DNA of 64,000 nucleotides from the NCBI GenBank assembly GCA_025062095.1, contig JANXAZ010000001.1:98500-162499 (forward strand). Direction: 5' to 3'. The DNA is from Geminicoccaceae bacterium (lineage in GTDB: Bacteria; Pseudomonadota; Alphaproteobacteria; Geminicoccales; Geminicoccaceae). This document shows, one piece after another, positions 1 through 8,753 of the stretch (position 1 is the stretch's first letter; each line of letters starts with the position of its first letter). The notes below the pieces were generated by a model, which was given only the letters and a program-made list of their open reading frames with translations, was not told the origin of the DNA and ran no database searches. Both the position numbers and the translations under genes were made by a program.

Positions 1-1
1 C

Positions 2-1450
2 TCTCCCGAGCTCCCCGGGATTCTCCTGGATTCCGGCCTCTTGCGCCGCTATCCGCACGGCGCCGTGACGGCGCACGTGGTGGGCTACGTGGGGCCGGTG
101 AGCGAAGCGGAGCTCGCCCGCGACGACGACCCGCTTCTGCGGTTGCCCGATTTCCGCATCGGCAAGAGCGGCGTGGAGCGCACTTACGACCGCGAGCTGC
201 GCGGCCGTGCCGGTCTATCGCGCATCGAGGTCAACGCGGTCGGCCGCGAGATCCGCGAGGTCGACCGCCGCGAGGGCGAGGAGGGCGCCGATCTCCAGCT
301 CAGCATCGACCTCGACCTCCAGCGCTATTGCATGGACCGGCTCGCCGAGCAGGAGGCCGCCGCGGCCGTGGTGCTCGAGGTGAGCACGGGAGCGGTGCTC
401 GCCATGGCCTCGGTGCCCACCTACGATCCCGGCGCGTTCGCCGGCGGGCTCTCGGTCGCGCTCTGGCGCCAGCTCGCCGGCGATCCCCGCCATCCGCTCG
501 TCAACAAGTGCATCCGCGGCCAGTACCCGCCGGGTTCGACCTTCAAGATGATCACCGCTCTGGCCGCGCTCGAGGCGGGTGTCGCCACGCCCGCCACCGA
601 GGTCTTCTGTCCCGGGCACATGAGCCTCGGCAACGCCCGCTTCCACTGCTGGCGCTCTTCCGGGCACGGCCGGCTCGGCCTCGTCCAGGCCCTCGCCCAG
701 TCCTGCGACGTCTATTTCTACGAGCTCGCCCGGCGCGTGGGCATCGACGCCATCGCCGCCACCGCCCGCAAGTTCGGCTTCGGCGAGCGGCTGGGCATCG
801 ATCTGCCGGGCGAGATGCCCGGGTTGATGCCGGACACCAAGTGGAAGCGGGAGCGGCTCAAGCAACCCTGGCAGAAGGGCGAGACGCTCGTGTGCGGCAT
901 CGGCCAGGGCTTCGTGTCCGCCACGCCGCTGCAGCTCGCGGTCATGACCGCGCGGCTGTGCAACGGCGGGCGCGCCGTCCACCCCTGGATCGTCCGCGGG
1001 CGTCTCGCCCACGTCAAAGAGGGGCGCGGGATCGCCCCGCCGTCTTTGGGCCTGCGCCGCGAGCACCTCGAATGGGTGCTCAAGGGCATGTTCGAGGTGG
1101 TCAACGGCCCGCGCGGGACCGCCAAGGCCTCGGCCCTGCCGCTTCCCGGCGTCTTCATGGCCGGCAAGACGGGGACCTCGCAGGTCCGCCGGATCAGCCG
1201 CGCCGAGCGGGCGATCGGCGCCCACAAGCGCAAGGATCGCCCGCGCGAGGAGCGCGACCACGCGCTCTTCGTCTGCTTCGCGCCCCACGATCGGCCGCGC
1301 TTCGCCGTCGCCGTGGTGGTCGAGCACGGCGAAAGCGGCGCCAAGGCCGCGGCCCCCATCGCGCGCGACATCATGCTCGAAGCCCTGCGCCTCGACGCCG
1401 CCCCCGAAACCCCGGCGCGCGGCCAACTCGCCTGGGCGAAAGAGCCGTGA
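2..1450 (+). CDS. mrdA: Penicillin-binding protein 2 (MrdA), 5' end cut off by the window
   Basis: This is the transpeptidase that cross-links peptidoglycan for cell elongation, acting in the periplasm as RodA's partner. The reading frame is open from the first bases of the window, so the N-terminus and membrane anchor lie outside; a TTG at 41 is internal and not the true start. Visible are the end of the PBP dimerisation domain and the whole transpeptidase domain: the catalytic SxxK motif as STFK near base 537, an SCD triad in place of SxN, and KTGTS near base 1160. The stop TGA shares its last A with the rodA ATG, so the two are translationally coupled. The family assignment is firm. Confidence 0.95.
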   Translation, partial: SPELPGILLDSGLLRRYPHGAVTAHVVGYVGPVSEAELARDDDPLLRLPDFRIGKSGVERTYDRELRGRAGLSRIEVNAVGREIREVDRREGEEGADLQLSIDLDLQRYCMDRLAEQEAAAAVVLEVSTGAVLAMASVPTYDPGAFAGGLSVALWRQLAGDPRHPLVNKCIRGQYPPGSTFKMITALAALEAGVATPATEVFCPGHMSLGNARFHCWRSSGHGRLGLVQALAQSCDVYFYELARRVGIDAIAATARKFGFGERLGIDLPGEMPGLMPDTKWKRERLKQPWQKGETLVCGIGQGFVSATPLQLAVMTARLCNGGRAVHPWIVRGRLAHVKEGRGIAPPSLGLRREHLEWVLKGMFEVVNGPRGTAKASALPLPGVFMAGKTGTSQVRRISRAERAIGAHKRKDRPREERDHALFVCFAPHDRPRFAVAVVVEHGESGAKAAAPIARDIMLEALRLDAAPETPARGQLAWAKEP

Positions 1451-2589
1451 TGCGCGGTCGGCTCGACCCCGTGGCCCCGACGGTGGCAGAGAAGCTCGCT
1501 CTTTTGCACTGGCCGTTCGTGGCGCTCGTCGTGCTCCTGGGTCTCGTGGGCTACGCGCTTCTCTACTCCGCGGCCGGGGGCTCGCACGCTCCTTGGGCTT
1601 TCCGCCACGGCATCCGCTTCGCGCTCATGTTCGTTTTGATGATCGCGATCGCGCTCGTCGATCTGCGCCGTATTTTCAAGATCGCCTATCCCGCCTATTT
1701 CATCGTTCTTTTTCTGTTGGTCGTGGTCGAGATCTTCGGCGAGATCAACAAGGGGGCGCAGCGCTGGATCGATCTCGGCTTCGTCCAGCTGCAGCCTTCC
1801 GAGCTCATGAAACTCGCGCTCGTGCTCGCGCTCGCGCGCTACTTCCACGCCGCCTATCTCGACGACGTGCGCCGACCTCTGTTCTTGTTGCCGCCGGTGG
1901 CGATGATCCTCGTCCCGGTCGCGCTCGTCTTGAAGCAACCCGATCTCGGCACGGCGGTGATGATCGCGGTGCTGGGGGCGACGATGCTCTTCCTCGGCGG
2001 GGCGGCGCTGTGGAAGTTCGCGCTCGCCGGGGCGCTCGGGGCCGCCGCCCTGCCGATCCTCTGGTCGCAGCTGCACGATTATCAGCGCCAACGCGTGCTC
2101 ACCTTCCTCGACCCCGAACGCGACCCCTTGGGCTCGGGCTATCACATCATCCAATCGAAGATCGCGATCGGCGCCGGCGGGCTGTGGGGGCGGGGCTATC
2201 TGCGCGGCACCCAGGCCCAGCTCTCCTTCTTGCCGGAGAAGCAGACGGATTTCGCCTTCACCATGCTGGCCGAAGAGACGGGCTTTCTGGGGGCGGTGGC
2301 GGTGCTCGCGCTCGTGGCGGCGATCCTGACCGTCGGCTGCGCGATCGCTCTGCGCGCGGAGAGCCATTTCGCGCGCCTCCTCGCCGCCGGGGTCACCGTC
2401 AACTTCGCGCTCTACGCCCTCGTCAACGTCGCCATGGTGACCGGTCTCATCCCGGTCGTGGGCGTTCCCTTGCCCCTCGTCTCCTACGGGGGGACGGCGA
2501 TGCTCACGGTGATGCTCGGCTTCGGGCTGCTCTTGAACGCCCAGGTCAACCGCGACACCGCGATCCCGCGCTTCCCGGCCGAGCTCTAA
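1450..2589 (+). CDS. rodA: Peptidoglycan glycosyltransferase RodA
   Basis: RodA is the SEDS-family polymerase that builds glycan strands from lipid II during elongation, working with PBP2. The 379-residue protein is very hydrophobic, with about ten membrane segments. It carries the SEDS signatures KGAQRWIDLG, QPSELMK, KQPDLGTA, FLPEKQTDFAFT and GVPLPLVSYGG. Length and motif order are normal for the family. The ATG overlaps the PBP2 stop by one base. Its 3' end overlaps the convergent larB 3' end by four bases, which leaves no room for a separate terminator between them. Confidence 0.97.
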   Translation: MRGRLDPVAPTVAEKLALLHWPFVALVVLLGLVGYALLYSAAGGSHAPWAFRHGIRFALMFVLMIAIALVDLRRIFKIAYPAYFIVLFLLVVVEIFGEINKGAQRWIDLGFVQLQPSELMKLALVLALARYFHAAYLDDVRRPLFLLPPVAMILVPVALVLKQPDLGTAVMIAVLGATMLFLGGAALWKFALAGALGAAALPILWSQLHDYQRQRVLTFLDPERDPLGSGYHIIQSKIAIGAGGLWGRGYLRGTQAQLSFLPEKQTDFAFTMLAEETGFLGAVAVLALVAAILTVGCAIALRAESHFARLLAAGVTVNFALYALVNVAMVTGLIPVVGVPLPLVSYGGTAMLTVMLGFGLLLNAQVNRDTAIPRFPAEL

Positions 2590-3242
2590 CGCCCGCGCGC
2601 GAGGGCGCGCAGCGCCACGCAGGCGGCACCGAAGCCGTTGTCGATGTTGACCACCGCCACCCCGGGCGCGCAGCTCGAAAGAGCGCTCGCCAAGGCCGCC
2701 CGGCCGCCCTCGGCCACGCCGTAGCCGTGGGAGACGGGCACGGCCACGACGAGCCCGGGCACGAGCCCGCCGAGCACGCTGAACAGCGCTCCTTCCATGC
2801 CGGCGCAGGCGATCACCACCGGAAAGGCGGCGAGCCGCTCGCGCCGCTCGAGCAACCGCCACAGGCCGGCGACGCCGACGTCGTAGTGGCGTTCCGCCGC
2901 CTCGCCGTGGAAGGCGAGGGTGCGTACCGCTTCCTCGGCCACGCGCTGATCGCCGGTGCCGGCCGCCACCACCGCGACGCGCGCGGGCGCGGCCGGCGGG
3001 TCGGCGACGCCCAGAAAGGCGGTGCGGGAGATCGGATCGTAATCGAGGAGCCGACGCAACGCCTCGGGCAGGGCGGCGTGCAGCTCGGGCGGAAGGCGCG
3101 TGAGAAGGGCCCGCTCGCCCGTGGCGACGAGCCGTTCGAGGACGAGGACGAGCTGCTCGGGCGTCTTGCTCGCGCACAGGATCGCCTCCGGCAGGCCGAT
3201 GCGCCGCGCCCGCTCGGCGTCGTGGACGAAGAGCGCGCTCAC
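2586..3242 (-). CDS. larB: LarB, pyridinium dicarboxylate (P2CMN) synthase for the nickel-pincer cofactor
   Basis: LarB carboxylates nicotinic acid adenine dinucleotide and hydrolyses it, the first step towards the nickel-pincer nucleotide used by lactate racemase-type enzymes. The 218-residue product belongs to the AIR carboxylase (PurE)-like family; the Gly-rich C-terminal half, with VVIACAGMEGAL and a VAVPVSHGYG stretch, is typical of LarB. The GTG start overlaps the larE TGA stop (GTGA). It is the last gene of larA-larC-larE-larB on the minus strand. Start choice follows this overlap; the frame stays open far upstream but only as a shadow of larE. Confidence 0.93.
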   Translation of the reverse strand: MSALFVHDAERARRIGLPEAILCASKTPEQLVLVLERLVATGERALLTRLPPELHAALPEALRRLLDYDPISRTAFLGVADPPAAPARVAVVAAGTGDQRVAEEAVRTLAFHGEAAERHYDVGVAGLWRLLERRERLAAFPVVIACAGMEGALFSVLGGLVPGLVVAVPVSHGYGVAEGGRAALASALSSCAPGVAVVNIDNGFGAACVALRALARGR

Positions 3243-4057
3243 GGGTCCGCCCGCACCACCGCCCCGCCGCGCCGGTAAGGACCGAGCCCGACGGGAAGCG
3301 CGAGCCCGGCACGCGCGAGCTCCGCGCGCACCGCGCGCACGAGGTCCGCGCGCGCGGCCGCGGCGAGCGCCGCGAGACGCTCGGCGGGGAGCTCGATCTC
3401 GATCCGCCCGGCACGGATGCGGCAGCGCTGGTCGCCGGGCCCGAAGCGGTCCTCGAGCAGCCGCTCGATGCGCGCGACGAGGGCGAGGCGTTCGGGGGTG
3501 ACCGCGATCCCGGTCTCGAGCCGGCTCGCGAGGCAGGGCGAAGCCGGGAGCTCGGCCAGGTCCGCAAGCCCGAGGCGGCGGGCGAGATCGCGCACCGCCG
3601 CTTTGTCGAAGCCGGCTTCGAGATAAGGGTGCCGCACCCCCCATTCGCGCGCGGCGCGCAGGCCCGGACGGAAATCGCCGAGATCGTCGCGATTCGTGCC
3701 GGAGGCGATCGGCCCCTCCCAAATCCCACGGATCGCGGCGTAGAGGTTGCTCTTGCAGAAATAGCAGCGGTCGAGGGGGTTGGCGCGGTAGCGCGGATCG
3801 GCGAGCTCGCCCGCGTCGATCAGGCGCAAGGCGAAACCCTCGCTGCGCGCGAGCGCCCGCAGCCGTTCGGTCGCCGCCTCCGGTACCGCGGGCGAGACGG
3901 CGTGCACGAGGAGCGCCCGCGCGCCCAGGAGACGATGGGCGAAGACGCCGAGCGTGGTGCTGTCCACCCCGCCGCTCGTCGCCACCGCGAGACGCGGGAA
4001 CTCCGAAAGCACGTCCCGCAGCCGGGCGAGGCGCTCCGCTTCGAGACCGGCGCTCAC
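3239..4057 (-). CDS. larE: LarE, ATP-dependent sulfur insertase for the nickel-pincer cofactor
   Basis: LarE adenylates the dicarboxylated pyridinium nucleotide and turns its two carboxylates into thiocarboxylates. The 272-residue protein begins with a PP-loop ATP pyrophosphatase domain (SGGVDST at about residues 28-34). Three cysteines stand out: C98 and C101 in a CYFC motif and C175 in a SPCLASR motif. In the family, three such cysteines are linked to a [4Fe-4S] cluster that carries the sulfur, whereas one-cysteine forms sacrifice their own sulfur. I infer the cluster type here. The GTG start overlaps the larC stop, and the stop overlaps larB. Confidence 0.94.
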   Translation of the reverse strand: MSAGLEAERLARLRDVLSEFPRLAVATSGGVDSTTLGVFAHRLLGARALLVHAVSPAVPEAATERLRALARSEGFALRLIDAGELADPRYRANPLDRCYFCKSNLYAAIRGIWEGPIASGTNRDDLGDFRPGLRAAREWGVRHPYLEAGFDKAAVRDLARRLGLADLAELPASPCLASRLETGIAVTPERLALVARIERLLEDRFGPGDQRCRIRAGRIEIELPAERLAALAAAARADLVRAVRAELARAGLALPVGLGPYRRGGAVVRADP

Positions 4058-5268
4058 GGTTCCTCCTCGCCCGTGCCGAGCGCGCGCGCCTCGGCCGCGC
4101 GGCGCAACCGCGCGCGCCCCGCGGCGTCCGCTCCGCTTTCGGCGAGATCCGAGAGCTCGGCCTTGGCGCTCATCGTACCGTCCGGCCGCCGTGCGCGCTT
4201 GACCCGTACCCGCCGGCCCGCCACCTCCACCGCGACCGTCTCCCGCGGGAGGACCCGCCGCTCGCCCAAAGCCACGCGCACCCCGAGCGTGGTCGTCTCG
4301 CGCAAGCAGGCCGCGACCACCGCCTCGACCGCTTCGACGGCGCACACCACCTGCACCGCGCTCGCGAGCCTTCCCTTCTTGCCCGCGACCGGCCATTGGC
4401 AGACGTCGCGGACCCCGTCGTGGGCGCGCAGGCGCTCGAGGCCGCAGGCGAGGTCTTCCGCCGTCTGGTCGTCGACCTCGAAGCGCAACACGGCGAGCGG
4501 CTCGCTCGTGGTCGCGGTCGCCGCGGGCTCGGCGAACAGGCGCGCGCGCAACAGATTGGGTTTGCCCGCGAGCTCGCGGGCTCCGAGCCCGTGACCGGAG
4601 CCGGAAAGGCGCATCGGGCGCGGCGGTGGAGCCGGCTTCGCGCCGAGCTCGGCCAGGATCGCGGCCCCGGTGGGGGTCACCCGCTCGCCCTCGATCCCGT
4701 CCTCGCAGAAGGCGAAGCCCTCGAGCAACCGCAGCGTCGCCGGGGCCGGCACCGGCAGCCAACCGTGCGCCGTCCGCACGAAGCCCGAGCCCGCGGGCAG
4801 CGGGCCCACCGACCAGCCGGCGCGCGGGAGCGCCTCGATCAGCGTCGCGGCGGCGAGGACGTCGACGAAGGAATCCCAATCCGCGAGCTCGTGGAAGTGG
4901 ACAGCGTCGAGGGACGTCCCGTGCACCGCCGCTTCGGCCTCCGCCAGTCTCCGATAGATCGCCGCCGCCCGGCGGCGGACGGCAGGATCGAGCGGTGCGG
5001 CTTCGAGCCGCGCGAGGACCGCGGAGAAGGAACCGGCGGGCGGGGCGGCCGCCTCTACCGCGACCGCGAAGCGCTGGCCGACGATGCCGCCGCGGCGATC
5101 CTCGAAGAAGCGCGCGCGCACGCCTTCGGGCAGGCCCGCGCGGGCGAGCGCGTCTTCGACCGAAGCGCGCAGCTCGGGCCGGGCGTGGCACAGAGCGGCC
5201 ACGAACATGTCGCCCGCGATGCCGCCCACGGGATCGAGATGGACGTGGGCGACGGGCTCACTCGGCAC
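4054..5268 (-). CDS. larC: LarC, CTP-dependent nickel insertase for the pincer cofactor
   Basis: LarC inserts nickel into the bis-thiocarboxylated nucleotide in a CTP-dependent step. The 404-residue protein starts with HVHLDPVGGIAGDM, the usual LarC opening, and has a second family block around GERVTPTGAAIL near residue 200. In Lactiplantibacillus plantarum the gene is split and needs a programmed frameshift; here both halves lie in one uninterrupted frame. The GTG start lies inside the end of larA (11-base overlap) and the stop overlaps larE, so the operon is tightly coupled. Confidence 0.94.
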   Translation of the reverse strand: MPSEPVAHVHLDPVGGIAGDMFVAALCHARPELRASVEDALARAGLPEGVRARFFEDRRGGIVGQRFAVAVEAAAPPAGSFSAVLARLEAAPLDPAVRRRAAAIYRRLAEAEAAVHGTSLDAVHFHELADWDSFVDVLAAATLIEALPRAGWSVGPLPAGSGFVRTAHGWLPVPAPATLRLLEGFAFCEDGIEGERVTPTGAAILAELGAKPAPPPRPMRLSGSGHGLGARELAGKPNLLRARLFAEPAATATTSEPLAVLRFEVDDQTAEDLACGLERLRAHDGVRDVCQWPVAGKKGRLASAVQVVCAVEAVEAVVAACLRETTTLGVRVALGERRVLPRETVAVEVAGRRVRVKRARRPDGTMSAKAELSDLAESGADAAGRARLRRAAEARALGTGEEEP

Positions 5269-6550
5269 GGCACACCGGAACGACGTACGGCCCTTCGGGG
5301 ATCAGAGCGATCGCGGGGTCGCCTTGCCGCTCGAGGCTCTCGGCGATCGCGGCGTCGAGATCCTCGACGATCTCGACGCCGGTGAGCCGGCGCTCCTCGG
5401 CCGAAAGGCCGGTGGTGAAGAGCCGCACGCGCGCCATGCGCATGGGCTCGAGCTGTTTTTGCGTCTGCCACTCGTCGATCTCGGCGCGCGGCTTGTTCGC
5501 GATGCTCGCCCAGAAGCCGTCGATCCCGAGCTCGACGAGCCGGCGCTGGGCTTGCGCGAAGTGTTTCGAACCCAGGCCTTCCGAACAGGCCGAGACGACC
5601 ACGAGTTCGCCCCCCGGCTCCAAGATGCGCAAGGGCGCGACCATCCCCTTGACCGTCTGGTAATAGGTCTTGTCGAGGGGATGACCCGCGGCGGACGTGA
5701 CGATGGTGCGGAACCGGCGCGGCACCTCGACGATCGCGTAACGCTCGCAAAAGCGCACCGCCTCGAGGTGGCTCTGCACGATCTCGCCGAAATTGACGAA
5801 GGCCAGACGGCGATGATCGTCGATCACCGTGTTGAGAGCGAGCGCACCACCCAACATCGCGACGATCGCGAGCTGTTCTTCGTGCAGAGGATTGCCCTCG
5901 AGGATGCAGTTGGCCGCGCGCGGATGGCTCATGAACGCAGCGTTGTGGAAGGTCGTGATCGTCTCGGCGTGGGCGATACCGGGAGCGATCACCTTCCGCC
6001 CGCCCGACCAGCCGGCCATGAAGTGCGGCTCGACGAGGCCCGTGGCGATCCGGACCTCGGCCTCGACGAAGCGGCGGTCGAGCCGGACCACCGTGCCTCG
6101 CGTCGGCGTGCGGCCGAGGGTGACGTGGTCCTCGTCGCGCGTGGCGACGTGGTTCTCGACCCGGACGTTGGCGAGCACCCAAGGATCGCCCACGACCTCG
6201 GCCAGCTCTTCGCCCTCGTTGGGGCGGTGCAGGCCGGTGGCGACGAGCACGGTGATGCCCTCGCGCGGGACGCCCGCGGCCGACAGCCGCTCGATCAACG
6301 GGCGCAGGAAGAGCCGGTTGGGGACCGGACGCGTGACGTCGCAGACGAGAATGCAGGCCGAGCGCTTGCCGCGGGCGAACTCCTCGAGCGGCGGGGCGTG
6401 CACCGGTCGCGCGAGCGCCGCTTCCACCGCCGCCCCCGGATCGGGCAGGACGGGCATCGGCCGCTTGCGGATCACCGTCGGCCGCGCCCCGGGCGGGAGA
6501 CGGACCGCGATCGTCCCGCGCCCGAAGAGGAGCTCGATCGGCTCGCGCAT
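5258..6550 (-). CDS. larA: LarA-family nickel-pincer racemase/epimerase
   Basis: LarA uses the nickel-pincer nucleotide to racemise lactate or a related 2-hydroxy acid by hydride transfer. With the ATG at 6550 the protein has 430 residues. The catalytic set seen in the L. plantarum enzyme is all present at matching spacing: D71 and R74, H108, H176, cofactor lysine K186 in GGRKVIAPG, nickel ligand H202, and the Y-Q-x-x-K trio in KTYYQTVKG. The ATG is preceded by GGAGGGAGGT, which favours it over a GTG six bases upstream. LarA homologues differ in substrate, so lactate is likely but not proven. First gene of larACEB. Confidence 0.93.
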   Translation of the reverse strand: MREPIELLFGRGTIAVRLPPGARPTVIRKRPMPVLPDPGAAVEAALARPVHAPPLEEFARGKRSACILVCDVTRPVPNRLFLRPLIERLSAAGVPREGITVLVATGLHRPNEGEELAEVVGDPWVLANVRVENHVATRDEDHVTLGRTPTRGTVVRLDRRFVEAEVRIATGLVEPHFMAGWSGGRKVIAPGIAHAETITTFHNAAFMSHPRAANCILEGNPLHEEQLAIVAMLGGALALNTVIDDHRRLAFVNFGEIVQSHLEAVRFCERYAIVEVPRRFRTIVTSAAGHPLDKTYYQTVKGMVAPLRILEPGGELVVVSACSEGLGSKHFAQAQRRLVELGIDGFWASIANKPRAEIDEWQTQKQLEPMRMARVRLFTTGLSAEERRLTGVEIVEDLDAAIAESLERQGDPAIALIPEGPYVVPVCRAE

Positions 6551-6636
6551 TCCCACCTCCCTCCGCGGGCCATCGTAGCGCGCGCCCGCGCCGCGACCAG
6601 CCCCGCCTCCGGGCGTGCTCCGGTGCGTTGCGCGCG

Positions 6637-6654
6637 CGGCCCTGGCCAGGGCCG
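6637..6654. promoter_or_regulatory. Perfect 18-bp palindrome between larA and the ThDP gene
   Basis: The sequence CGGCCCTGGCCAGGGCCG is a perfect palindrome in the 150-base divergent space between larA (start 6550) and the ThDP-enzyme gene (start 6701). Its symmetry and place suggest an operator for a dimeric regulator shared by both transcripts, or a small hairpin. A GATTAT hexamer at 6663-6668 could be a -10 for the plus-strand gene, but I see no convincing -35. Function is inferred from symmetry and position only. Confidence 0.35.
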
Positions 6655-6700
6655 AGGCGCCGGATTATGGCAGCGCCGCGCGCGCGTCGGGAATCGAACC

Positions 6701-8380
6701 ATGGCCAGCTCCGAACGGCACGGCGGCAGGATCCTCGTCGACCAGCTCGAGGCCCAGGGCATCGACTATTGCTTCGGCGTGCCCGGGGAGAGCTATCTTC
6801 CCGTGCTCGACGGCTTTTACGGCCGGAACCGACCGCGCTTCGTGGTCTGCCGCCACGAAGGCGGCGCCGCGATGATGGCCGAGGCGATGGGCAAGCTCAC
6901 CGGCCGACCCGGGGTGGCCTTCGTCACCCGCGGGCCCGGTGCGACGAACGCCGCCTCGGGCGTGCACGTGGCGCAACAGGACAGCACGCCTCTGATCCTC
7001 TTCGTGGGCCAGATCGACAGCGCGACGCGCGAGCGCGACGCCTTCCAGGAGGTCGACTACCGCCGGATGTTCTCCGGCATGGCCAAATGGGTGGCGGAGA
7101 TCGACCGGGCGGCGCGGATCCCCGAGATGGTCCAGCAGGCGGTGGCGACCGCGCTCGCCGGCCGGCCCGGTCCCGTGGTCCTCGCCCTCCCCGAGGACAT
7201 GTTGCACGAAAAGGTGACGGTCGACGACGCTCCGCGCCGCGATCCGGTGCCGATCTGGCCGGATCCCGAGCGGCTGGAGGAGCTGCGGGAGCGGCTCGCG
7301 CGCGCCCAGCGACCTCTGGCGATCGTCGGCGGCGGCGGCTGGACGGCCGAGGCCTGCGGACATCTCGCGCGCTTTCTCGAGCGCTTCGATCTACCCGTGG
7401 CCGCCGGCTTCCGCCGCCAGGACATCGTCGACAACGAGCACCCCTGTTACGTCGGGGATCTCGGCATCGGGCCCAACCCCGAACTCGTCGCGCGGGTGCG
7501 CGCCGCGGATCTGTTGCTCGTCTTGGGCTCGCGGCTCTCCGAGATGACGACCCAGGGCTACACTCTTCTGGGCGTCCCGCATCCGGGGGTGCCGCTCGTC
7601 CACGTGCACCCCGATCCCCGCGAGCTCGGCCGGGTCTACGCTCCGGATCTGGCGATCTGTGCGACCATGCCGGCCATGGCCGCGGCGCTTTCGGCCCTGC
7701 CGCCGCCCGCGAGCCGGCCCTGGGCCGAGGACCGGGCGCGGCTGCGCGCCTCCTATCTCGCCTGGCGGGAGCCGCCGCGGCATCCGGGCGAACTCCAGAT
7801 GGGCGAAGTCTTGCGCGCGTTGCGCGCGCGCTTGCCGCGCGAGGCGATCGTGACCAACGGTGCCGGCAATTACTGCGCCTGGCCCAACCGTTTCTGGCCC
7901 TACGGCCCGTTCCGCAGCCAGCTTGCGCCGACCTCGGGCTCGATGGGTTACGGCCTGCCCGCGGCGATCGCCGCCAAGCTCCTCTATCCCGAACGCCCGG
8001 TGGTGTGCTTCGCCGGCGACGGCTGCTTCCTGATGACCGGACAGGAGCTCGCCACCGCCGTGCAGTACGGGATCCGCGGGCTCGTCGTACTCGTCGTCAA
8101 CAACGGCATGTACGGCACGATCCGCATGCACCAGGAGCGCGAATATCCCGGCCGGGTGTCGGGGACCGAGCTCGTCAATCCCGATTTCGCGGCTTATGCC
8201 CGCGCCTTCGGCTGTTTCGGCGCGCGCGTGCGGCGCAGCGAGGAATTCGCCCCCGCGCTCGACGAGGCGCTCGCCTTTCCCGGCCCCGCGCTCGTCGAGC
8301 TTTCGATCGATCCCGAGGCGATCACGCCGCGGACGACCCTTTCCGCCATCCGCGCCGCGGCGAGTGCGCGCGGCGACTGA
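6701..8380 (+). CDS. Thiamine-diphosphate-dependent enzyme, acetolactate synthase-like
   Basis: The 559-residue protein has the three-domain layout of the acetolactate synthase/pyruvate decarboxylase family. The N-terminal pyrimidine-binding domain carries the catalytic glutamate in CRHEGGAAM (near residue 51), a central domain follows, and the C-terminal domain has the ThDP-Mg motif starting at GDG (residue 439) and ending in NN about 27 residues later. The family decarboxylates 2-oxo acids or joins them to an acceptor. The substrate cannot be read from sequence. It has no small-subunit gene beside it, which argues against a biosynthetic acetolactate synthase. Divergent from larA, so a role in lactate/pyruvate-type metabolism is possible. 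Confidence 0.85.
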   Translation: MASSERHGGRILVDQLEAQGIDYCFGVPGESYLPVLDGFYGRNRPRFVVCRHEGGAAMMAEAMGKLTGRPGVAFVTRGPGATNAASGVHVAQQDSTPLILFVGQIDSATRERDAFQEVDYRRMFSGMAKWVAEIDRAARIPEMVQQAVATALAGRPGPVVLALPEDMLHEKVTVDDAPRRDPVPIWPDPERLEELRERLARAQRPLAIVGGGGWTAEACGHLARFLERFDLPVAAGFRRQDIVDNEHPCYVGDLGIGPNPELVARVRAADLLLVLGSRLSEMTTQGYTLLGVPHPGVPLVHVHPDPRELGRVYAPDLAICATMPAMAAALSALPPPASRPWAEDRARLRASYLAWREPPRHPGELQMGEVLRALRARLPREAIVTNGAGNYCAWPNRFWPYGPFRSQLAPTSGSMGYGLPAAIAAKLLYPERPVVCFAGDGCFLMTGQELATAVQYGIRGLVVLVVNNGMYGTIRMHQEREYPGRVSGTELVNPDFAAYARAFGCFGARVRRSEEFAPALDEALAFPGPALVELSIDPEAITPRTTLSAIRAAASARGD

Positions 8381-8386
8381 GCGGGG

Positions 8387-8710
8387 TCAGGCGACGCTCT
8401 GCTCGATCCACTCCAGAAGCTGGCGCTTGGGCAGGGCGCCGACCTTCGTCGCCACGGCGGCGCCGTTCTTGAAGACCATGAGCGTGGGGATGCCGCGCAC
8501 GCCGTACTTGGTGGGCGTGAGCGGGTTCTCGTCGATGTTGACCTTGACGATCTTGATTCGGTCGCCGAGCTCCTCGGCGATCTCGTCGAGATAAGGTGCG
8601 ATCATTTTGCACGGACCGCACCACTCTGCCCAGAAGTCGACGACGACCGGACGGTCCGACTTGAGCACGTCCTTTTCGAAGCTCGTGTCGCTCGCGTGGA
8701 CAACCGACAT
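8387..8710 (-). CDS. trxA: Thioredoxin
   Basis: This is a cytosolic dithiol reductase of 107 residues, the usual size for TrxA. The active site WCGPC lies near residues 31-35, preceded by VDFWAEWCG, and the cis-proline motif GIPTLMVF follows. The ATG at 8710 gives the standard length; the frame is open further upstream without homology. It follows addA at 44 bases on the same strand, an arrangement common in alphaproteobacteria. Its 3' end faces that of the ThDP-enzyme gene only six bases away. Confidence 0.97.
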   Translation of the reverse strand: MSVVHASDTSFEKDVLKSDRPVVVDFWAEWCGPCKMIAPYLDEIAEELGDRIKIVKVNIDENPLTPTKYGVRGIPTLMVFKNGAAVATKVGALPKRQLLEWIEQSVA

Positions 8711-8753
8711 GGGACCGTTTCCGTCTCGTTGTTCCCGGCGGCGGCCGCCGCCA

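Noticed and set aside
718..3729. Very long minus-strand open frame of about 1000 codons over mrdA, rodA and larB/larE
   Set aside because: It is Arg/Ser/Pro/Ala-rich low complexity without motifs and lies antisense or out of frame to clearly coding genes; a typical shadow in GC-rich DNA.
4054..5268. Programmed frameshift site in larC, as in lactobacilli
   Set aside because: The gene is continuous from start to stop in one frame, so no frameshift is needed.
6701..8380. Calling the ThDP enzyme a biosynthetic acetolactate synthase (IlvB)
   Set aside because: No small regulatory subunit gene is adjacent, and only general family motifs can be verified by eye, so a substrate-specific name is not justified.
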